A stretch of 64,000 nt of DNA from Lathyrus oleraceus (Eukaryota > Streptophyta > Magnoliopsida > Fabales > Fabaceae). Positions 58,483 through 64,000 of the stretch are shown here, one piece after another (within the stretch, counting starts at the first letter, position 1; every line of letters starts with the position of its first letter). The position numbers were made by a program, and so were the translations under genes. The notes under the pieces are model-generated. The model saw only the letters and a list, made by a program, of their open reading frames with translations. It was not told the origin of the DNA and did not search any database. The stretch covers positions 438,936,281-439,000,280 of the forward strand of contig NC_066581.1 of the NCBI RefSeq assembly GCF_024323335.1, written 5' to 3'.

Positions 58483-61400
58483 TGTAAGACCCCAATTTTT
58501 ACCCTAAGATCCCTCATGCAATTTCATCATATGCATTAGCATTGGGATCATACCTTAGGATCCTCCTTACACCTATTTCATTGGGTTTGTTTTGGGAGGA
58601 TCACCAAGCACTATGTGATTGTATTGTACTTGTATTTTATCATTTCACTAACCAAAATACCAAAAATATGTCTTTGTATTTGCCTAACTTTTTGTAGGTA
58701 GGGCATGATCCTCATTGATCTATCAAGTCCACACCTAGGGTTTGAGACCCTAATGGCTAAAAGCACAACCAAGGATTGATTCACAATGTCTCAAAGAATC
58801 ATATATGAGTCCCAATGATCTGTAAATGTCATATTGATCAAGTATTCTTCAAGAGTTTGGAGGTGATTTGCCTTGGAAACCCTAGTTTGAATGGGTATCT
58901 TGAGTAACTTCTCCAACAAGCTATCTCACCAATTGATCAAATTTCTCAAGGGATACTTCAAAAATTCATCATCTTATGCATATATGATCTATCATGAGCC
59001 TAAAAAGTCAAGAGAATTCAAGGTTAGCAAGTTGGTTGATAATGATTGACCGGGTGAATTCATCTTATCAAAACTAGGTCTCCCTAGACCGTATCTCCTA
59101 CAATTTTAACCATATGAAAATTATTACAAGATAAAAGTTACTCTAAATGACATTCCAAACACCTTTAATGTTGAGACCTAGAGCTAGTTTTTCTTGGAAA
59201 ATCATTTTCTATGTTGAAATATTATAGGTCATTTTGTCTAAACCCTAATTTGAAAGTCAACTTCCGAAGGCCATAACTTGCTCAATTTTTATGAGATTAA
59301 ATATTTCCAAGTTGCACAATCAAATTCAAGATTTCTAACTCAACTTTTACGTTTGTATTAAGAGCTAATTCAACTTTTATGAGCATGTGATATGAGGATA
59401 CATTATAGGTCATTTTTTACCTATACCATTGAACAAGTGATTTTCCTCAACTTCAAAAATGCATAACTCTATCATTATAAATCCAAATGACATGAAATTG
59501 GTGACCACTTTGAAGGTCTTTGAAAGAGATACAACTTTAAAGAAGACACTTTTCTCATTTTAAGCTCACATAAAAAGTTAAGCAAGGTGGAATATTGAGA
59601 TATATGGCTTGACACTTAGAAAAAATTTCAACATGTTGAAATTTCCAAACTTCCACCTCAAAATTCACCATTATCCAAGTTCCAAATTAAAAAGTGTCCA
59701 ACATCAAAGTTGTTCCCCTTGATCTAAGCTTTCCAAAGAACCCAAGTTCATGCATTTTGGATAAGGATTGCTAGGGTTGCATATGGCATTAACAGGTCTG
59801 CATGATTGGAAGAAATTAAATGCCAAAAATCACATCTCACATTGCCTTGACATCCAAGACTCATTTGAACTTCAGAATGATTGAACATGGACCAAATCAG
59901 ATTGCTTCATGGGCCTGTACACACCCATGCAAGTTGTGCATGAAATGTCCAAATTTAGCAATTTTTCAAGTGTGCAAATATCAGTCACAATTGCTATCAA
60001 TACAGGCCTTTGGAGCTCAATTCAAAGAGACCTTGGGCGCCAACTTTGCCCCCCAATTGAAACCCTCGCCATTCAAAGGAAAACCTGAGAATTTTCAACT
60101 TGAAAATTGAGTTTGAATCTCACTATTTGGAGATTCAGAAACTCCAGGATCCAAAGCTTTGTACCATTTCCAAACCGCTCCTGCAAGCTTCTCAAGTGTG
60201 ATCAGATCAAGGTTAAAGCAAGCAAGATCCATTTCTGCACATAATTGAAGGTAAATTTCAGAAAACTTCTTCTCTTTGAATCTCACTCAATTCTCATCAA
60301 TTCTCTTGAATCTTTCGTTGGTGTGGTGGCAAGCAAGATCCATTTCTGCACAGCATTGAAGAAGACCGGAGCTCTGGCTCCGGCGGTGTGGTGGCACGTC
60401 TCCGGACCACAGGATCCATTTGAAATGTTTTAATCTTAGACGTTGGTTCTGATTACCACGTGCGTGGCGCGCTGACTAAGTTCCACCATGGAACGCGCAT
60501 TTCCATCCACTTGATCTGCCACCTCAATTAATGAGGGAGATCAAGTGCCTCACGTTTTCTTTATTTTCAGATTTTTTATTTTTATTCATTTGATTTTCAT
60601 TAATTCATATTAATTTTAATATTGATCCAAAAAATATGAGAGTTTCACCAAAAAAAATTAAATAAATTCCTCTTTCATATTTTGAATTAAATTATTTTTT
60701 GGATCATTATTAATATTTTTCATGATTTAATTGATTTTATGTTTATTTTTAATTGTTTAAAAATACTTTGAAGTCTTTAAAAATTCTGAAATTTTTTCTC
60801 CAAGGTTCTTTGGCCTTGTTTGACCTATGATAAATCTCATGGCCATTTCTTTGGTGTTTTGATGAGGTTTTAGGAATTTAACAAACCATATTTAATTTAA
60901 ATGCATTATTTTAGTATTTTTAAATTGGATAAATGTCAAATAATTGTGTTGACCTCTTGTGATGGTTTGTATAAGTTTGACTTGTATTGTTGGACCTTGG
61001 TCAAGGTTGATTTGACTTTGCTAGGTTAATATCATTGGATTTAGGGGATTGATGGAATGTACATTCCATCTCCCAAAATGAATGAATGATATTAATTTGG
61101 TGAAAGTCTTCCTTTGATCAATTTGAGTTTTGATCCATTCCTCTCCCTCTTCATCTAATTCCCCTTCTTTATGCATCCATTTCATTTGGCCTATGATATC
61201 TCTAAATCCTAAGGCTAGTTGATTGCAAAATCAACATAAGTATGGATGAGATTAGGCCACCTCTTTTGCATATTATTTTTGTTTGTGGTATGTTTCATGA
61301 GCATATTCCATTATACTATGTCTCTAACATGCATTAACACCAAAATTCTATTGCCCGGCCTCAAATAGTTATAACTTCTACATAAGTCCAATTACGATTG

Positions 61401-62989
61401 CTTAATATAGCGCTAAATTTTTTATACAAAAAGGCATAGCATTCTAGTTAGTGAGATTGTAAGTCTCCCCTCTTTCATGGTATTGTGTGGAAACTTGGCC
61501 TTTTTTCCTTCCTTTGGAAGATGTCTTGGTTCAAGGATCCATGCTTGTGATAAGTGGGTTGAGTTTTCTCCAAAGAATGACTTAAAGCAAAAACAAAACA
61601 ATACTAACTTCTAACTTATTAACAACTAGCATTTAATTTCAAGTTCTTTATTTTAATGCACTTTAATTTTTAAAGTTCTATTCATTTGTCATTATTCATA
61701 CCATTCTAATTGTTTATGTTAGTGTCATTGTCACTTTGTCCATTTGGACCATATTGTGTGATATATCTTGTTTGTGTATATTTTGTTTGTTTGTATGGTC
61801 TTTAACCATTAATGTACATAATAAGAAACAAAAAACCCTAAAAGACTATTGTGTGGACTGTTGGTTTGAATTTGAACAATTGGACTTAGAACTTAGGCAA
61901 CATTCCTATGCTAAAGGACTTGGCCAATGCCAACTGTTGTGAAACCCAGTGCTTGCAATTTGAAACTTCATCTGATACATCATTGAAGATCCCTTTGAGT
62001 TCATCTGCAACATGATCATTGTGAAGTTGTTATTTTGGACCTGTAACTTGTGGAATTCATTTACTACATGGGCAAATTTGAAAAGACATCATGGAGTGGC
62101 TAAGGCTTGGATGGGGCTATCTTTATTTGATGCCTTTCTCTTCAAGATAATATTGTATGCATTGTTTGTGGCTTGATTCTAATATCCAATGGAATTTGGG
62201 ATTTCTATAAGACATTCTTGTCTATTGGATTGCTACCCATTGGTCAAATCTTTTCAACTCTTAACTTTTAACTTTGTGCTTAGGATTAGTCTCTTCATCT
62301 ACTCCCCACTTCTTTAATTTCAAAATCTCTCCCTCCTTTTAAAAAATCTTCTTTGCTTGAACTAGTTTTGTTCTAAACTTTGACCATTTTGCAAACTAGA
62401 AACTTTGGCCTTATGTCATCGCATTTTCCAACTTCTTTTCTTAATCAAACTTGTAAATAGACTTAATTATACCTTATTTTAACTTTCAAAAATCCAAAAA
62501 GAACAAACTCATTCAAACCATTTTTAGGCCTTTGTGCCTTTCAAACTCATTTTTTGTTAAAAGCAATGCACCCACTTTGAAATTTGTATCACGAACTACG
62601 AGGTTTTGATCCCTCATTTTTATGTTGGTACGTAAGCACAAGTCTGAAGGTCTTGTCAAACACAAAAATATAATTAATGAATTCTTTTCTCATCCCCCCA
62701 TTCTATTTGTTTGTAAACATCACTTTGTACAAAATACATATGCACACAAAAAAAGGGCTCCCTATGAGTACCTAGGACACTTTGGGTGCTAACACCTTCC
62801 CTTTGTGTAACCAACCCCCTTACCTGTAATCTCTGATATTTTATTAGTTTTGATTTGAAAACTTCTTACTTTTGGGTTTTGTTCGTGCTTTTGCCCTTTT
62901 CCCTTGGAAACAATAAAAGCACGGTGGCGACTCTTGTTATTTGATTTATAGTTTATCCATAGCTTGATGATCATGAATTTACCGCTACA
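58483..62989 (+). mobile_element. 3' LTR of element X (4,507 bp, plus strand)
   Basis: It begins TGTAAGACCCCAATTTTTAC right after the polypurine tract and ends GAATTTACCGCTACA at 62,989, the same final nine bases as the C-family LTR. Near the end it has GGTGCTAACACCTTCC, AACAATAAAAGCACGGTGGC and GACTC, the conserved Ogre LTR 3' block. Inside, AGCAAGATCCATTTCTGCAC occurs twice (about 60,222 and 60,331) beside a short GC-rich segment (60,365-60,415). No coding gene is seen; ORFs are shorter than 100 codons without domains. Confidence 0.82.
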
Positions 62990-64000
62990 ACTGTGGTCTA
63001 TGGTGGATAATGCGTGTTGGCCATCAGATATGCCACCTCAATTAATGAGGGAGATCTGATGGCCCTTGCTTTTCTGATTTAATTAATTTTCCAATTTAAT
63101 TTTTAAAATAACATTTTCTCAATTTATTCAGTATAATTTTAATTTTAATCCAAGAAATATGGGACTTTCACCAAAATTTCACAAATAATTTCCTCTTCCA
63201 TTTTTTGAATTAAAATTATTTTTTGGATTGAACTTGATATTTTTAGTGAATTTAATGATTTTTGACTTGTTTTTAATTGATTTTAAATACTTCTGACCTT
63301 TCAAAAATGCCAAAAAATTTAGACAAATGTCTTTTGATCTTGTTTGACCTATGATAAATCCTTTGGCTATTTCTTTGGTGATTTGAAGGGATTTTAGGTT
63401 TTTGACCTTTAAAAATGTATTTTCTTCATTTTTAAAATTGAATTTAAATTGTTTAATTGCTTTAAAATTGTGTTGAGCTTTTGTTTTGACTTTATGTTGA
63501 CTCAACTTCTGTTTGGCATTGATCTTGTTTGAATTGGACTTTAATTTGATCAATACTATTAGGTTTAGGGGGTTGATGAAGTTGAAACTTCATCCCTCAA
63601 GATGAATTGATAGTATTGATCAAGTGAGGTTCATCCCTTGATCAATTTGGGATCTCTTTCACTTTATTTTCTCATATCCATCTCATTTCTTTCCCAATCC
63701 ATCCATGGTCAATGATTTCTCAAAGATCAAATGCTAGTTGATTCATCAATGACCTTGTGTCAGATGAATCAACATGAGCTCGACTGAGATAGGTCCATCC
63801 CATTTTATTTTTATGTGTGGTATGCTTTAGGAGCTTGGTTCTTTATACCTTGTCTCTAGCATGCATTATCACCAATATTATTATTACCCGACCTCAAATA
63901 GTTGTGACTTCTACATAAGTCCAATTACAATTGCTTAACATAGAGCTAAATTTATCCCTAAAGCAATAGCATTTTTGTAAGTGAGATTGTAATTCTCACA
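62990..64000 (+). mobile_element. Fragment of another Ogre-type LTR, plus strand, runs off the window
   Basis: From about 63,030 to the window end it aligns with 60,515-61,470 inside the X 3' LTR: shared CCTCAATTAATGAGGGAGAT, TTGACCTATGATAAATC, GGTTTAGGGG(A/G)TTGATG, ACCTCAAATAGTTGTGACTT-like and TCCAATTACAATTGCTTAAC-like segments, with many substitutions and indels. It therefore belongs to a related, older LTR into which or beside which X lies. The 124-aa minus ORF at 63,179-63,553 is low-complexity and not supported as a gene. Confidence 0.7.

Overview
This window is plant nuclear DNA made almost entirely of nested LTR retrotransposons; no host gene could be supported. The dominant elements are Ty3/gypsy retrotransposons of the Tat/Ogre type. 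This is shown by an extra ORF upstream of gag, a second (archaeal-type) RNase H between the ordinary RNase H and the integrase, an intron-like spacer between protease and reverse transcriptase, long 3' untranslated regions, and LTRs of 4.4-5.3 kb. The abundance and size of these Ogre-like elements suggest a legume, probably tribe Fabeae (pea, vetch, lentil or faba bean relatives). That is inference from element type, not from any gene.

Layout. (1) 1-15,487, minus strand: element A, running 3' UTR, integrase, aRNase H, RT/RNase H, gag-protease, ORF1, leader and a 4.4-kb LTR. (2) 15,488-about 16,175, minus: polypurine tract and 3' UTR of another element (E), which abuts the same LTR. (3) about 16,176-31,377, plus: element X, truncated in ORF1 at its 5' side, with gag-protease, pol and 3' UTR. 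A 4.8-kb CACTA DNA transposon (20,474-25,258) sits between its protease and RT. (4) 31,378-48,650, minus: element C, with 3' LTR, 3' UTR, a well preserved pol, gag-protease and truncated ORF1. (5) 48,653-53,152, plus: a second copy of the aRNase H-integrase-3' UTR part of X. (6) 53,153-58,442, minus: a solo LTR of the C family flanked by CTTCA repeats. (7) 58,443-62,989, plus: the last 40 bp of the X 3' UTR, its polypurine tract and its 3' LTR. (8) 62,990-64,000: part of another related LTR.

How it fits together. C inserted in reverse orientation into the 3' UTR of X. A segment of about 21.8 kb (from about 26,880 in X to about 48,650 in C) was then apparently duplicated in tandem, and the C internal region of the second copy was lost by LTR-LTR recombination, leaving the solo LTR. 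All pol and gag frames are broken, mostly by CAG-to-TAG and CGA-to-TGA type changes expected from decay of methylated cytosines. Element C is the best preserved, with six nonsense codons (five in gag-pro and pol are detailed) and no frameshift seen.

The most gene-like unit is inside the CACTA element: a 12-exon minus-strand gene (21,043-23,986) with an N-terminal region like plant Ptta/En/Spm transposase-associated proteins and a C-terminal Ulp1/SENP-type (C48) cysteine-protease domain whose His, Asp, Gln and Cys are all present at the canonical spacings.
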